Notes under the pieces: generated by a model
What the model was told of the DNA's origin: nothing
Seen by the model: only the letters and a program-made list of their open reading frames with translations
Database searches by the model: none
Made by a program: the position numbers and the translations under genes
Assembly (NCBI RefSeq): GCF_037201965.1
Contig: NZ_CP147518.1
Coordinates: 6,007,001-6,071,000, forward strand
Direction of reading: 5' to 3'
Source: Spirosoma sp. SC4-14
GTDB taxonomy: Bacteria; Bacteroidota; Bacteroidia; Cytophagales; Spirosomataceae
DNA length: 64,000 nt
Part shown: positions 9,082 through 18,542 of the stretch, one piece after another
Numbering within the stretch: the stretch's first letter is position 1
Layout of the letters: the number at the start of each line of letters is the position of its first letter

Positions 9082-9944
9082 AACAAGTTAGCCACCTCCT
9101 GCGGTCGATCCGTTGTCAGAATATCGCCCCCCTGCCGAAAACGCTCCCGATAGCCAGAGGCAGCTTCGGAAATAGGTTGTTCATCTAACTGACCAGTACC
9201 ATAGGTGCCAATGGCGCAGGGGATTCCGAGTTTATGAAGACGCTCATAGAACGAGACCGATTGTAGCTTTTGGGGTGTTAAGGCAATCAGGCGCGATTTG
9301 GGCAGTGCGTCACGTTCGAATCGGTCCAGATCAGCTTCACTGTTGACACCCACAGCCAGCCAGAGAGCCGGGTACAGATTCCGCATCCGTTGCGCTTCTG
9401 CCAGCGAGTAGCAGATTACAAATACTGAGTGCTGGGCTTTATACTTCTCCACTTCCTTCATGGCAAGTGCCGGATCAGTTCCAGGCTTAACATCCAGTGA
9501 TAATACATATCGGTTCTGATTCCAGGCCAATACCTCGCCAAACGTAGGTAAATGCTGATCGGTCTGTTGCCCATCTAAGGTTTTCAGTCGCACCTTTTTC
9601 AGGTCGGCAAGTGTCCATTCACTTACGGCTCCTTTGGCATCCGATTCGCGATCCAGCGTCGGGTCATGCAGCATCACAAACTGGCCATCATGCGTTGTCC
9701 GAACGTCCATCTCCAGAATAGCATTGGGCAGCGCGTTTGCCGTTTTCGTAAAGGTCTCTATCGAATTTTCGGTATCCTCTGCTCCTGGTCCTCCCCGATG
9801 CGCCAGAATAAGCGGCTGTTTACGATTAGGGCGATATTGCAGGAAGATATCCAGTGTTTTGCTATCGTGGAACCGATTTATGGATTGAGCAAAAACAGGC
9901 ATCGACAACAATGCCATTGACCAGAGTAGAAAAGCGATTTTCAT
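9075..9944 (-). CDS. Secreted glycerophosphodiester phosphodiesterase
   Basis: Hydrolyses glycerophosphodiesters to glycerol-3-phosphate and an alcohol. The 289-residue protein has a signal peptide ending at about VFAQ (residue 20). The GDPD TIM-barrel catalytic residues are all present: HR at 49-50 in LAHRGGPGAEDTENS, the metal pair in EMD (E78, D80), and His93 in MLHDPTLDR. The GDPD insertion and the late LTTDRPQEV segment are also normal. The export signal indicates a periplasmic scavenger. It overlaps the convergent patatin gene by 7 bp and lies just downstream of a secreted metallo-beta-lactamase-fold gene on the same strand (39-bp gap), so the two may be cotranscribed. Confidence 0.92.
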   Translation of the reverse strand: MKIAFLLWSMALLSMPVFAQSINRFHDSKTLDIFLQYRPNRKQPLILAHRGGPGAEDTENSIETFTKTANALPNAILEMDVRTTHDGQFVMLHDPTLDRESDAKGAVSEWTLADLKKVRLKTLDGQQTDQHLPTFGEVLAWNQNRYVLSLDVKPGTDPALAMKEVEKYKAQHSVFVICYSLAEAQRMRNLYPALWLAVGVNSEADLDRFERDALPKSRLIALTPQKLQSVSFYERLHKLGIPCAIGTYGTGQLDEQPISEAASGYRERFRQGGDILTTDRPQEVANLFQ

Positions 9945-9983
9945 AACTAATGAGGTAGGTTGTATTCGTTAATAATCCTGTTT

Positions 9984-11234
9984 TTATTTTGCCTGATAGG
10001 GCCCAAAAATTGCCTTTATAGCCAATGATTCCGTATTATCGTCCAAAATTAAAACGCGATAGGTATGTCCGCCGGGATTTACTCGTATCACAACGTGGCC
10101 CGATGTACTTCTCAGACGGGGCAAAAAGTTGCTGATAGCTGCTTTTGTTTCGTCCAGTAAATTGGTCACAAATACGTCGCGCTGACCCGTATAAAGCTGT
10201 TCTGAGAAAAGGCGTTCAAGTACAGCCTGGTCGGCATGTGAAGTTGCCCAGGCCGGAATCACAAACACCCGTGGCTGCAAGCTGGCCAGCAACGCGCCAT
10301 TTTCGGAATCTTTATACCCATGATGATTCAGAAGCTGAACGTCTACTGGGCCAACCATCTGCGCAAGCGGTGTTTCAACATCATGCCAGGCGGGTTCCCC
10401 AAATTGCAATATGCCCGGTATATCGCCCCCCGAAAAGTAGTCGAACGGTCCGTAACGAATCTGGAGCGCTATGCTACACATATTCTCGTTTGGGTATTGG
10501 TTCACGGCCAGCGATTTCAGATCAGGAAACAAGTGTCGGTTCGGCTTGCCATCGCCCGTCCAGACTTCGCCATTTACTGCCAGATTACGCACTTCGAACA
10601 GGTTTTGGTAGTGGTTAGGTTGCTTCAGCAAGACAATCTGATTAGCACGTCCAGCCTCAAACCGCTCGACATGAAGCCCATTCTTCTGATGTTGGCCCCG
10701 TAGAAACTTGCGATAATTAACTACCATTGAATCACCATCAAATGGACGTGGATAGCTGTAGTCGGGCCAGCCCCGGTCCAGAATCGTATGGATAGGTATG
10801 TATTCGGCCACTTCCGTAATACCGGTCAGCACATAGCCATCGGCCGATCTGCTAGTTATATGCAATGGCGACCCCATATGGTCGTCGTGGAAGTGGGTAA
10901 TAATTGCATAATCGATTGCCGGACTTTTCTGAAAACTCAGCACATTCCGAATATAGCGGGCAATCCACTCTCCAGCTCTGCGCTGGTTGTTTGGCTTAAT
11001 GGGCAGATTCCGTGGCTTATTTGTCCGCCAGTCAATCGGATCAATCGACCCCGCATCGATCAGGAGGGTTGTGCCATCAGGCAAAACCGCAAACGTAGCG
11101 TTTCCCTGTCCAGTATTGATATGATGAATATCGAGCTGTCCCGGTTGCCAGCCAGGAAGCGGTTGACCTATTTGCTGCGAATTGGCCTGACTGGTTGCCC
11201 CGATTAGCAGGAATAAACCTAATAACAAGCGCAT
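9984..11234 (-). CDS. Secreted metallo-beta-lactamase-fold hydrolase (ComEC-C-like)
   Basis: The 416-residue protein begins with a signal peptide (cleavage near NSQ, about residue 20) and has a metallo-beta-lactamase core: LLIDAGS (58-63), the zinc motif HFHDDH (114-119), and a later LLNHHGYKDS segment. The pattern resembles the hydrolase domain found at the C-terminus of the DNA-uptake protein ComEC and in free-standing secreted relatives. Export suggests a nuclease or phosphodiesterase in the periplasm or outside the cell, but the substrate is not evident. It is separated from the upstream TonB receptor gene by a strong terminator and followed closely by the GDPD gene. Confidence 0.8.
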   Translation of the reverse strand: MRLLLGLFLLIGATSQANSQQIGQPLPGWQPGQLDIHHINTGQGNATFAVLPDGTTLLIDAGSIDPIDWRTNKPRNLPIKPNNQRRAGEWIARYIRNVLSFQKSPAIDYAIITHFHDDHMGSPLHITSRSADGYVLTGITEVAEYIPIHTILDRGWPDYSYPRPFDGDSMVVNYRKFLRGQHQKNGLHVERFEAGRANQIVLLKQPNHYQNLFEVRNLAVNGEVWTGDGKPNRHLFPDLKSLAVNQYPNENMCSIALQIRYGPFDYFSGGDIPGILQFGEPAWHDVETPLAQMVGPVDVQLLNHHGYKDSENGALLASLQPRVFVIPAWATSHADQAVLERLFSEQLYTGQRDVFVTNLLDETKAAISNFLPRLRSTSGHVVIRVNPGGHTYRVLILDDNTESLAIKAIFGPYQAK

Positions 11235-11257
11235 CTTAAGATCGATTAGTTATGAAT

Positions 11258-11294
11258 AAAAATCCCCCGACAGATTACTCTGCGGGGGATTTTT
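11258..11294 (-). terminator. Terminator after the Oar-like receptor gene
   Basis: A 12-bp perfect stem (11258-11269 with 11283-11294) containing CCCCCG, with a further CAGA/TCTG pairing at the top and A/T tails on either side. It lies just past the receptor stop codon and before the start of the next minus-strand gene. Confidence 0.8.
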
Positions 11295-11315
11295 CTATGC
11301 AATCAACAAACTAGC

Positions 11316-14300
11316 TTAGAAGTAGTAACGAACGCCAAGCTGAGCCTGCCAAACGTTATCAACCGTAATGCTCTTAGTAAAAGCATCTTTCAGCAGCACT
11401 CTTTGGCCATCAATCGACTGGGTACCTAAACGATAGGTTGGCACACCCGCAGCGCTAAGACTTGCCAGGGCAAGCGGCTGAGTGGTGGTAGTGGTATAAC
11501 CTACACCCCACTTGTTGTTCAGCAGGTTACCTACGTTCAGGATGTCGGCACGGAACTGGAGCGTATGCCTGGTTCCTTTCGCACCAACTTTCAGGTAGAA
11601 CTCCTGAATGGCCGTGAAGTCGAAACGGAGCAGGTCAGGAGAAAATAAACCATTCCGTTCTACATACTGACCACGACGGCTCTTCAGGTAATCGTTTCCG
11701 TTGATGTAAGCATCAAAAGCAGCCTGCTGCTGTTCGGGCGAGAAGGTTGTCGAGCCAGATGTAAACGAAGCAAAGTTCAACTCAGATGCGCTCTTAGGAA
11801 TGTAGATCAGGTCATTCGTAGTCTGACCATCGCCGTTCAGGTCACCGCCAACAACCAGCGAGGTTTTGTAACCGGTGGTGTATTGAGCGCCCAGCGTGAA
11901 GGTAGTAGCTCCACCAAAATTACCGCCATAGTTCAACCGGTAGTTCAGGTAACCGATCACACGGTGACGCAGGTCATTATCACCGTAAGCCATTGTCAGA
12001 TAGTTCTGCCCCTGTACGGTAGGTACGTTAGCCACAACCGTGCTACCCACTGATTGCAGGTCTCTGGCTAGTCCGTAGGTATACGCCAGCATTCCACCGA
12101 AGCCATGCACAGCTGGTTTTTCCAGTTTCGCCGTGATCGTGTAGGCATTACCTACTGTCGAGTTTTTCAGGACGAAGGCGTTGGTAATTGCCGTATTATA
12201 GAAACGAGCTGGGTTAACAGCCGAACCGCTCAACCCTGAAGCCGGGAAACGGTTACGTGTATCAGGTCCGCTCAGCGTACGATCTGGGGCTTTCAGGTTA
12301 GCATCGATATAGCGCAGCCCCTGAAGCGTTTTGTTATAAATGAATTCGACCGTTCCGATCATACCCCATGGCAGTTTCTGGTCAATAGCAATGTCGGTTT
12401 TCCAAACCAGCGGATATTTCAGGTTCTGGTCGGTAGCGTTGATCACGTAAGGGGGCAGATTCTCGATCTTTACGTTATTCGGGTCAGGCCGTACACTGGC
12501 AGGCAACTGGCTAGGATCGGTAACAAACGGATAAGCCGTCGTATTGGTTACGTTGATAACAGCCGTGTTTACCCCGTTGTTACCCAACTGGTTCGACACA
12601 AGTACTTCAGGAATACGCGATACGAAGAAACCACTACCACCGCGAATCTGCGTCTTTTTATCTCCTTTAACATCCCAGTTAAAACCAACACGAGGAGACA
12701 CTAACAGGCGGGTCTTTGGGAAAGCACCGGTGCTGATTTTATAATCAGCGTTGTTTTCATCTTTGAAATTTAAGCCCGCTACAATTGGGTTATTGAAATC
12801 CTTGGCGGTCGAGTTGCTATAGGCAAAGATGTCGGCACGAAGACCTGCTGTTAGCTTGAAATTCGGATTCACCTGGAACTCATCCTGTACATAGGCGCTA
12901 TAGGTACTTCTGTGCAGCGTTTGCAGCGGCTCTGCACCACCTGGCAGCAATGAATAACGCAGGTTATAACGAGCTACTGGAACCGGCGACGTCGTAGCAG
13001 TTGGATTAGCCAGATAAGCCAGTGCAGCTGTCTTGAAATCAGCAATCGAGTTGTAAACATATACACCGTTCGAAGCTGGGAAGAATACGTTGTTCGACGT
13101 AAACTTCTCATAAGCCAGACCGAATGTCAGCGTATGGTTACCAGCAAAGTAGCTGAAGTTATTCGTAATATTCAGGGTCGAATAGTTCAGCTTGTTGTTT
13201 GGCGTAAACGGATCGAAACCAATTGAAGTATAGGTCGTGGGGTCCTCTTTCGACTTAAGAATATCGATCGTTGGGAAAAGCCCCGTTTTGTAAGTACGGT
13301 CTTCGTTCTGATAATTGTAGGTAGCAACCAGTTTATTGGCAAATTTACCATTGAAGGTCGAGTTCAATTCAGCCGCCACCGACCGGGTGTTATCAGCAAT
13401 AATGTAGCCTGAATTTTCAGGAGAGATAGCAAGACTAGAATTGGTACGGTTACCATTACCAGCCGTGTTACTACTATTACTGTTACTGATGATCTGGCCA
13501 GACTGCGAATTGTGGTGTGAATAACGTATCGATAATTTATTATTATCGTTGATGTTATAGTCCAGACGAAGCAGCCCTTTGGTGCTTTTCACTTCGTTAT
13601 TGAAGTTATCATACTGCCCCAGTGAGCGACTAAAGTTCGTTTGCATAAACTGGTCGAGGTCCTGCATATCGGCCAGCGTTACGCGCGACACGTTACCCGA
13701 TGTACCCGTTCCCCGGTCAATAACCCAATCCAGCGCAGGTTGGCTGCTTTTGTATTGTTCAACGTTAGCGAAGAAGAACAGTTTATTTTTGATGATCGGA
13801 CCACCAATTCGGAAACCCTGTGTTTTCTGATCAATCGTAATGGGAGGCAGATCTCTGCCGTCGGCTTTTTTACCAACCAGTCCGTTATTACGAAACAGAT
13901 AATAAACCGATCCCGAAAAATCGTTCGTTCCAGAGCGGGTTACGGCGTTGATACCAGCACCCGAAAACCCGGTCTGGCGTACGTCGAACGGAGCAACGTT
14001 CAACTGAATTTCGTCCAGAGCATCCAGCGAAACGGCTGTTGTACCCGTACGGCCACCGGCCATTGCCGATGACCCTAAACCGAATCCGTTGTTGAACACC
14101 GAACCATCGATGGTGATGTTGTTAAAACGGCTGTCCTGACCACCGAACGACTGACCATTACCATAGGCGTTATACTTGGTAATATCGTTCATCGTACGGC
14201 CCAGTGTTGGAACCGTGTTAATCATATCGCGGCCGTATGATGAAGCGGCCCCCGAACGCTCCGAGCTAAAGATATCGTTCCGCGTACCCGACACAACAAC

Positions 14301-14678
14301 TTCTGACAGTTGAGCGCTGGCGTCTGTTAAAGTAAAATTTACGTCGGCAGCGGTACCCAGGTTCGTGAATACACCTTCTTTCACTTGGTCTTTGAAGCCC
14401 ACAAATGTAGTAGTCACTCTGAAAGGACCACCTACCCGAACGCCAGGCAGTGTGTAACGTCCCGAAGCATTCGTCGTCGTTCCGTAGCGGCTACCCGATG
14501 GTTCGTGGATGGCCACAACAGTAGCACCAGGTAGTGGTGCCCCTTTGTCATCGGTCACCAATCCATTAATAACTGCGGTCGTAACCTGCGCCAGTGCTCC
14601 GCTCCCACCGAGTACGGACAGTAGCATACTGCTGACTAGCACAAAAGCCGCCCTAAAATGCAGTAATCGTTTTGACAT
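11316..14678 (-). CDS. Oar-like TonB-dependent receptor with N-terminal carboxypeptidase-regulatory-like domain
   Basis: Outer-membrane beta-barrel protein of 1120 residues. A signal peptide ([12 protein letters not shown]... ending near GALAQ) is followed by a beta-sandwich CarboxypepD_reg-like domain ([18 protein letters not shown] to about residue 100). A plug domain follows, with [10 protein letters not shown] and the conserved [21 protein letters not shown] region, and then a long barrel ending in QLGVRYYF with a terminal aromatic residue. The order matches the Oar family (adhesion and outer-membrane organisation in Myxococcus) rather than SusC, and no SusD partner is adjacent. The open frame extends to 14717, but ATG 14678 opens directly into the signal peptide. 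Substrate unknown. Confidence 0.9.
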   Translation of the reverse strand: MSKRLLHFRAAFVLVSSMLLSVLGGSGALAQVTTAVINGLVTDDKGAPLPGATVVAIHEPSGSRYGTTTNASGRYTLPGVRVGGPFRVTTTFVGFKDQVKEGVFTNLGTAADVNFTLTDASAQLSEVVVSGTRNDIFSSERSGAASSYGRDMINTVPTLGRTMNDITKYNAYGNGQSFGGQDSRFNNITIDGSVFNNGFGLGSSAMAGGRTGTTAVSLDALDEIQLNVAPFDVRQTGFSGAGINAVTRSGTNDFSGSVYYLFRNNGLVGKKADGRDLPPITIDQKTQGFRIGGPIIKNKLFFFANVEQYKSSQPALDWVIDRGTGTSGNVSRVTLADMQDLDQFMQTNFSRSLGQYDNFNNEVKSTKGLLRLDYNINDNNKLSIRYSHHNSQSGQIISNSNSSNTAGNGNRTNSSLAISPENSGYIIADNTRSVAAELNSTFNGKFANKLVATYNYQNEDRTYKTGLFPTIDILKSKEDPTTYTSIGFDPFTPNNKLNYSTLNITNNFSYFAGNHTLTFGLAYEKFTSNNVFFPASNGVYVYNSIADFKTAALAYLANPTATTSPVPVARYNLRYSLLPGGAEPLQTLHRSTYSAYVQDEFQVNPNFKLTAGLRADIFAYSNSTAKDFNNPIVAGLNFKDENNADYKISTGAFPKTRLLVSPRVGFNWDVKGDKKTQIRGGSGFFVSRIPEVLVSNQLGNNGVNTAVINVTNTTAYPFVTDPSQLPASVRPDPNNVKIENLPPYVINATDQNLKYPLVWKTDIAIDQKLPWGMIGTVEFIYNKTLQGLRYIDANLKAPDRTLSGPDTRNRFPASGLSGSAVNPARFYNTAITNAFVLKNSTVGNAYTITAKLEKPAVHGFGGMLAYTYGLARDLQSVGSTVVANVPTVQGQNYLTMAYGDNDLRHRVIGYLNYRLNYGGNFGGATTFTLGAQYTTGYKTSLVVGGDLNGDGQTTNDLIYIPKSASELNFASFTSGSTTFSPEQQQAAFDAYINGNDYLKSRRGQYVERNGLFSPDLLRFDFTAIQEFYLKVGAKGTRHTLQFRADILNVGNLLNNKWGVGYTTTTTQPLALASLSAAGVPTYRLGTQSIDGQRVLLKDAFTKSITVDNVWQAQLGVRYYF

Positions 14679-15006
14679 AAAAGTGATAGATTTGGTTTGT
14701 AGTTTTGAGCAACTCATCTAGTTAGATAGGTAGTCAATTTAAAGACAAAGATGCTACAATTTATCAGTTGTCAAAACAGGGCGTCTTAAAAAAGTACCAC
14801 TTATTTAAAAACTATAGATATTATTCTACGAATAGCCATATTTTACATTACCAGTGTTCTATAAAACTCTGTTAAGATATTGTTATGCACCGAGTTCCGT
14901 TTAAATAAGAATTACCTCGACAAATGCTTTTTTAGTACCTATACTCCGAATAATAAACAATACGTGTTAGTATCAAACCGGTTTTCCATCTTAGTTTTGT
15001 CACGTT
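14679..15006. other. Divergent intergenic region between receptor gene and selD
   Basis: This 328-bp stretch is AT-rich and holds the promoters of two divergent genes. I see no ORF, hairpin of note or RNA gene. The only recognisable element is the -7-like box for selD at its right end; on the minus strand CATCTTTG near 14748 is one base off the same consensus and could serve the receptor. Confidence 0.5.
14992..14999 (+). promoter_or_regulatory. Candidate -7 promoter box for selD
   Basis: TAGTTTTG matches the Bacteroidetes -7 consensus TAnnTTTG. It ends 7 bp before the selD ATG, which would make the transcript almost leaderless. No convincing -33 element. Confidence 0.35.
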
Positions 15007-16059
15007 ATGACATCAACCGACATTTCACCTGTTAAACTCACTCAATATAGCCATGGAGCAGGCTGTGGATGCAAGATTTCCCCAAAAATCCTGGATCGTA
15101 TCCTCCACAACAACCAAACTTCGGCTCAGCCTGCCTACCCAAACCTGCTCGTTGGAAACGACTCGCGCGACGATGCCGCCGTGCTGGATATGGGCAATGG
15201 AGAAGCTATTATCAGTACTACCGACTTCTTTATGCCTATTGTCGACGATGCGTTCGATTTTGGGCGTATTGCCTCCGCCAATGCCATTAGCGATGTGTAT
15301 GCCATGGGCGGAGAGCCTATTATGGCCATTGCTATTTTAGGCTGGCCGCTGGATAAACTCCCGCCCGAAGTAGCAGGTCAGGTTCTGGAAGGCTCACGGG
15401 CCGTTTGCCGTGAAGCCGGTATTCCGCTGGCGGGTGGCCATAGCATCGATTCGCCAGAGCCTATTTTTGGGCTGGCCGTTACGGGCCGGGTTCGCATCGA
15501 CCACCTGAAACAAAACAACACAGCAACTCAGGGCTGTAAACTCTACCTCACTAAACCCCTCGGAGTTGGCATTCTGACTACGGCGCAGAAAAAAGGGATT
15601 CTAAAACCAGAACATGCCGATCTGGCTCCGACTCAAATGGGTAAATTGAATAGCTTTGGAGCCATTTTGGGAAGGCTGCCTTACGTAAAAGCGCTCACCG
15701 ACGTAACGGGATTTGGTTTGCTGGGCCACCTTACCGAAATGACGGAGGGTTCTCAATTGAGCGCCGTTATTACGTTCGACGATGTCCCTAAAATTCCGGT
15801 TGTTGAAGACTATCTGGCTCAGAAAAGCTTTCCGGGAGGCACTGTTCGCAACTGGGATAGCTACGGACATAAGATTAGCGAACTCACCGAAACGCAACGG
15901 TATATCCTGGCCGATCCACAAACATCCGGCGGCTTACTCATTGCCGTTGACCCGAATAGCACCACCGAATTTGAGCGGGTAGCGCAGGAAAATGGTCTTT
16001 CACTCCGTCCGTTCGGGGAACTGATTGAACAACGGGAAAAAGTTATTTACGTTAATTAA
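15007..16059 (+). CDS. selD: Selenide, water dikinase
   Basis: Makes selenophosphate from selenide and ATP, the selenium donor for selenocysteine, for selenouridine in tRNA, or for some molybdenum hydroxylases. At 350 residues it is close in length to the Escherichia coli enzyme (347). The N-terminus has the active-site signature [11 protein letters not shown] with Cys20 and Lys23 in the positions of E. coli Cys17 and Lys20, so the catalytic residue is cysteine, not selenocysteine. [27 protein letters not shown] and TSGGLLIA motifs complete the AIRS-type fold. No selA, selB, tRNA-Sec or mnmH is in the window, so the downstream use of selenium cannot be told. Confidence 0.96.
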   Translation: MTSTDISPVKLTQYSHGAGCGCKISPKILDRILHNNQTSAQPAYPNLLVGNDSRDDAAVLDMGNGEAIISTTDFFMPIVDDAFDFGRIASANAISDVYAMGGEPIMAIAILGWPLDKLPPEVAGQVLEGSRAVCREAGIPLAGGHSIDSPEPIFGLAVTGRVRIDHLKQNNTATQGCKLYLTKPLGVGILTTAQKKGILKPEHADLAPTQMGKLNSFGAILGRLPYVKALTDVTGFGLLGHLTEMTEGSQLSAVITFDDVPKIPVVEDYLAQKSFPGGTVRNWDSYGHKISELTETQRYILADPQTSGGLLIAVDPNSTTEFERVAQENGLSLRPFGELIEQREKVIYVN

Positions 16060-16155
16060 AACGCGAAACCAGACCACCTTTATTATAAATGTTCATGCTG
16101 GCACAAGCACGCCAGCGGGCAACCGTCCCAAGGCATGAATATCCAGTATCTAAAC

Positions 16156-16180
16156 GCCCCCCTTTGGGGTTGGGGGCTTT
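16156..16180 (+). repeat. GC-rich palindrome, copy 2, likely terminator after selD
   Basis: A 6-bp GC stem (16156-16161 with 16172-16177) followed by TTTT. Its right part, CTTTGGGGTTGGGGGCTTTT, matches the ends of the elements at 6749-6861 and 20709-20807. It ends 7 bp before the ATG of the next gene. Confidence 0.7.
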
Positions 16181-16187
16181 TATTCAG

Positions 16188-16964
16188 ATGAAATTATTCT
16201 TCCGCCAGACGGGTGAAACCGGTCCGGCAATCGTGATTTTGCATGGTGTTTTCGGCTCGTCGGACAATTGGCTAACCATCAGTAAAACCATTGCAGCTAA
16301 GGGCTACCGCGTTTTTGCCCTCGATCAGCGTAACCATGGCCAGTCGCCCCGCGCCGACGAACACGACTATCAGGTCATGGCATCGGACCTTCGCGAGTTT
16401 TTGATCGATCAGCAACTCGACAAACCCATCTTGGTTGGACATTCGATGGGAGGCAAAGCCGTGATGCAATATGCCATGCTTTATCCCGGCACATTCTACA
16501 AACTGGTAGTTGTCGATATTGCGCCTAAGTTCTACCCGGTTCATCATGCCGAACTTGTGCGCGGCCTGAAAGCCATCGATCTGGCCAGCCTTAAAAGCCG
16601 TAACGACGCCGATGCTGTTCTGAGTCAGTACGAACCCATTCCCACAGTCCGGCAATTTCTGCTTAAAAATCTCTATCGAAACGAGCAGGGGCAATTTGCC
16701 TGGCGACTCAATCTGCCTGTTATCGAACGGGAACTTCACGGCATAGGCGAAGAACTTACCAATCCACAAATCGTAAGTGATCCTACTCTGTTTATCCGTG
16801 GCAGCGAATCGCCTTATATTCTGGACGACGATATTCCGACCATTAAGCGTATCTTCCCAAATGCCCAAATTGCTGTAATTCAGGGAGCTGGTCACTGGGT
16901 ACAGGCCGAAAAACCGGTGGAGTTTGTAGATGCCTTACTAACCTTTATAGGGCATGGTTTATAG
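16188..16964 (+). CDS. Alpha/beta hydrolase (YbfF-like esterase)
   Basis: Cytoplasmic serine esterase of the alpha/beta hydrolase fold, 258 residues from ATG 16188. The oxyanion region is LHGVFGSSDNW, the nucleophile elbow is VGHSMGGKA (Ser near residue 83), and the catalytic histidine lies in QGAGHWVQAEKP. The DQRNHGQSPR segment is characteristic of the YbfF group, which cleaves short acyl esters in vitro; the real substrate is unknown. The open frame extends upstream to 16089, but that part translates the palindromic repeat, so I reject it. Followed by methyltransferase and hydrolase genes in the same direction. Confidence 0.88.
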   Translation: MKLFFRQTGETGPAIVILHGVFGSSDNWLTISKTIAAKGYRVFALDQRNHGQSPRADEHDYQVMASDLREFLIDQQLDKPILVGHSMGGKAVMQYAMLYPGTFYKLVVVDIAPKFYPVHHAELVRGLKAIDLASLKSRNDADAVLSQYEPIPTVRQFLLKNLYRNEQGQFAWRLNLPVIERELHGIGEELTNPQIVSDPTLFIRGSESPYILDDDIPTIKRIFPNAQIAVIQGAGHWVQAEKPVEFVDALLTFIGHGL

Positions 16965-17065
16965 CGTACAGTTTATGGTTGCGCTGCACTAAGAAGGCAG
17001 TATACTTACAGGATAAGTAACCATAAACCGAAAACAATAAACTAAAAACCATAAACCGTACTCTC

Positions 17066-17767
17066 ATGCCGACGCTTTATTTGATACCGACACTGCTGGC
17101 CGACGATACTGCCGAACAGGTGTTACCGCCAACAATTCGGGACGTAATCGACAAAACGGATGCTTTTTTTGTCGAAAATCTCCGCACAGCCCGTCGTTTT
17201 ATTAGTGGGCTGAAAACCAGCCGTATTATTGCCGAAACTACGTTTTTTGAACTAAATAAAGATACGCCACCAGCCGACACCCGAAAACAAATCCAGGAAC
17301 TCATGGAGCGCAAACGCAATGCGGGTGTACTCTCAGAAGCAGGCTGCCCCGGTGTAGCTGATCCGGGTTCGGTTGTTGTAGGGATGGCCCATGCACTAGG
17401 TTGGCGGGTAGAGCCTCTGGTTGGCCCATCATCGATTCTGCTGGCACTTATGGCGTCGGGCATGAGTGGGCAGTCATTTGTGTTTCATGGCTATTTGCCC
17501 ATTGAAAAACAAGACCGCATTCGGGCAATTCGGCATCTGGAAAAAGAAGCTCAACAGCGACAGCAGACACAGATTTTCATGGAAACCCCTTACCGGAACG
17601 ATGCCCTTTTTGCCGACATTGTGGCCAGTTGTCAGGCCAATACGCGCCTTTGTGTAGCCTGCAATCTAACCGCTCCTGACGCTTTTGTACGTACGCAAAC
17701 CATTCGGGAATGGAAAACACAAGTTCCAGATTTGCGTAAAAAACCAACGGTGTTTTTACTTTTGTAA
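17066..17767 (+). CDS. SAM-dependent methyltransferase of the tetrapyrrole methylase (RsmI-like) family
   Basis: The 233-residue protein shows the tetrapyrrole-methylase fold shared by RsmI, which methylates 16S rRNA C1402, and by cobalamin-pathway enzymes. Family signatures include an N-terminal YLIPTLLADD, VENLRTARRFIS, the GVLSEAGCPGVADPG loop, and LVGPSSILLALMASGMSGQ followed by FHGYLP. It is shorter than classical RsmI (about 280) and lacks the RsmI C-terminal extension; a group of such short proteins is common in Bacteroidetes and is annotated only as SAM-dependent methyltransferase. Target therefore uncertain; rRNA is the leading guess. Its start follows a stretch with three degenerate copies of ATAAACCG that also pairs with the end of the hydrolase gene. 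Confidence 0.8.
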   Translation: MPTLYLIPTLLADDTAEQVLPPTIRDVIDKTDAFFVENLRTARRFISGLKTSRIIAETTFFELNKDTPPADTRKQIQELMERKRNAGVLSEAGCPGVADPGSVVVGMAHALGWRVEPLVGPSSILLALMASGMSGQSFVFHGYLPIEKQDRIRAIRHLEKEAQQRQQTQIFMETPYRNDALFADIVASCQANTRLCVACNLTAPDAFVRTQTIREWKTQVPDLRKKPTVFLLL

Positions 17768-17814
17768 CAACAACGCGGCCGGGCTAACGTTTCCGTAGTC
17801 TGGCCGTTTTACAT

Positions 17815-18462
17815 ATGATTCAAGCCTTCGAGTTTTCTCCATTTCACGAAAATACGTACGTCATTGCCGATGATACGACCCGCGAAGCCGTTATTATTGA
17901 CCCTGGCTGTTACGAACAAGCCGAAAAAGAAGCCCTGGGCCGATTCGTTACAGATCATAACCTGTCGGTAAAATATCTCTTGCTCACTCATGCGCACCTT
18001 GACCACGTATTTGGAGTAGCCTATGTCAAACGCAAATTTGGCGTAAAAGCCTACCTGCACGAACTGGATATGGTTATTTACAATGATGTGCCTACCCGTT
18101 GTGCACTCTATGGTTTACGCGGTTATGAACCGGCCGAGATCGATGCTTATTTAAAAGAAGGCGACAAATTTTCATTTGGCAACATAACGCTGGATGTCGT
18201 TTTTGTACCGGGGCATGCACCGGGTCACGTGGCCTTTATCAATCATGCTGATCGCTATATTATTGGTGGCGATGTACTGTTCCGGGGTAGTGTGGGCCGT
18301 ACAGATTTCCCATATTGCAATCATGCCGACCTCGTCAACAGCATACGAACTGAATTTTACACGCTCCCCGACGATTATGTTGTGTATCCAGGCCATATGG
18401 AACCGACAACCATCGGCCACGAAAAACGGACAAACCCATTTGTAAAAGAAGTTACTGGTTAA
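17815..18462 (+). CDS. MBL-fold hydrolase, glyoxalase II-like
   Basis: Cytoplasmic metallo-beta-lactamase-fold hydrolase of 215 residues. The binuclear metal site is clear: THAHLDH at 58-64, VPGHAPGH in the middle, the bridging aspartate in IIGGDVLF, and the last histidine in VYPGHMEPTT. The size and the GSVGRTDFP motif match the short YcbL-type glyoxalase II proteins, which hydrolyse S-D-lactoylglutathione-like thioesters but lack the long substrate-binding C-terminus of GloB. The last three codons and stop form the left arm of a perfect 23-bp inverted repeat. Confidence 0.87.
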   Translation: MIQAFEFSPFHENTYVIADDTTREAVIIDPGCYEQAEKEALGRFVTDHNLSVKYLLLTHAHLDHVFGVAYVKRKFGVKAYLHELDMVIYNDVPTRCALYGLRGYEPAEIDAYLKEGDKFSFGNITLDVVFVPGHAPGHVAFINHADRYIIGGDVLFRGSVGRTDFPYCNHADLVNSIRTEFYTLPDDYVVYPGHMEPTTIGHEKRTNPFVKEVTG

Positions 18463-18533
18463 GAGTGAAGAGTGTAAAGTGTAAAATAAAAGGACAATGT
18501 AGCTATTTTTCACTCTTCACTCTTAACCAGTAA
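18452..18533. repeat. Perfect 23-bp inverted repeat spanning a stop codon
   Basis: Left arm 18452-18474 and right arm 18511-18533 are exact reverse complements around a 36-nt spacer. The left arm includes the last codons and TAA of the MBL-fold hydrolase. It lies 10 bp before the pssA ATG on the same strand, so it may terminate transcription or control entry into pssA. Confidence 0.85.
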
Positions 18534-18542
18534 GCTCAAATT

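Noticed and set aside
10145-10618. 157-codon plus-strand ORF
   Set aside because: Antisense to the secreted metallo-beta-lactamase-fold gene with its zinc motifs.
16089-16187. N-terminal extension of the alpha/beta hydrolase
   Set aside because: It would translate the GC-rich palindrome; ATG 16188 gives the family-like N-terminus.
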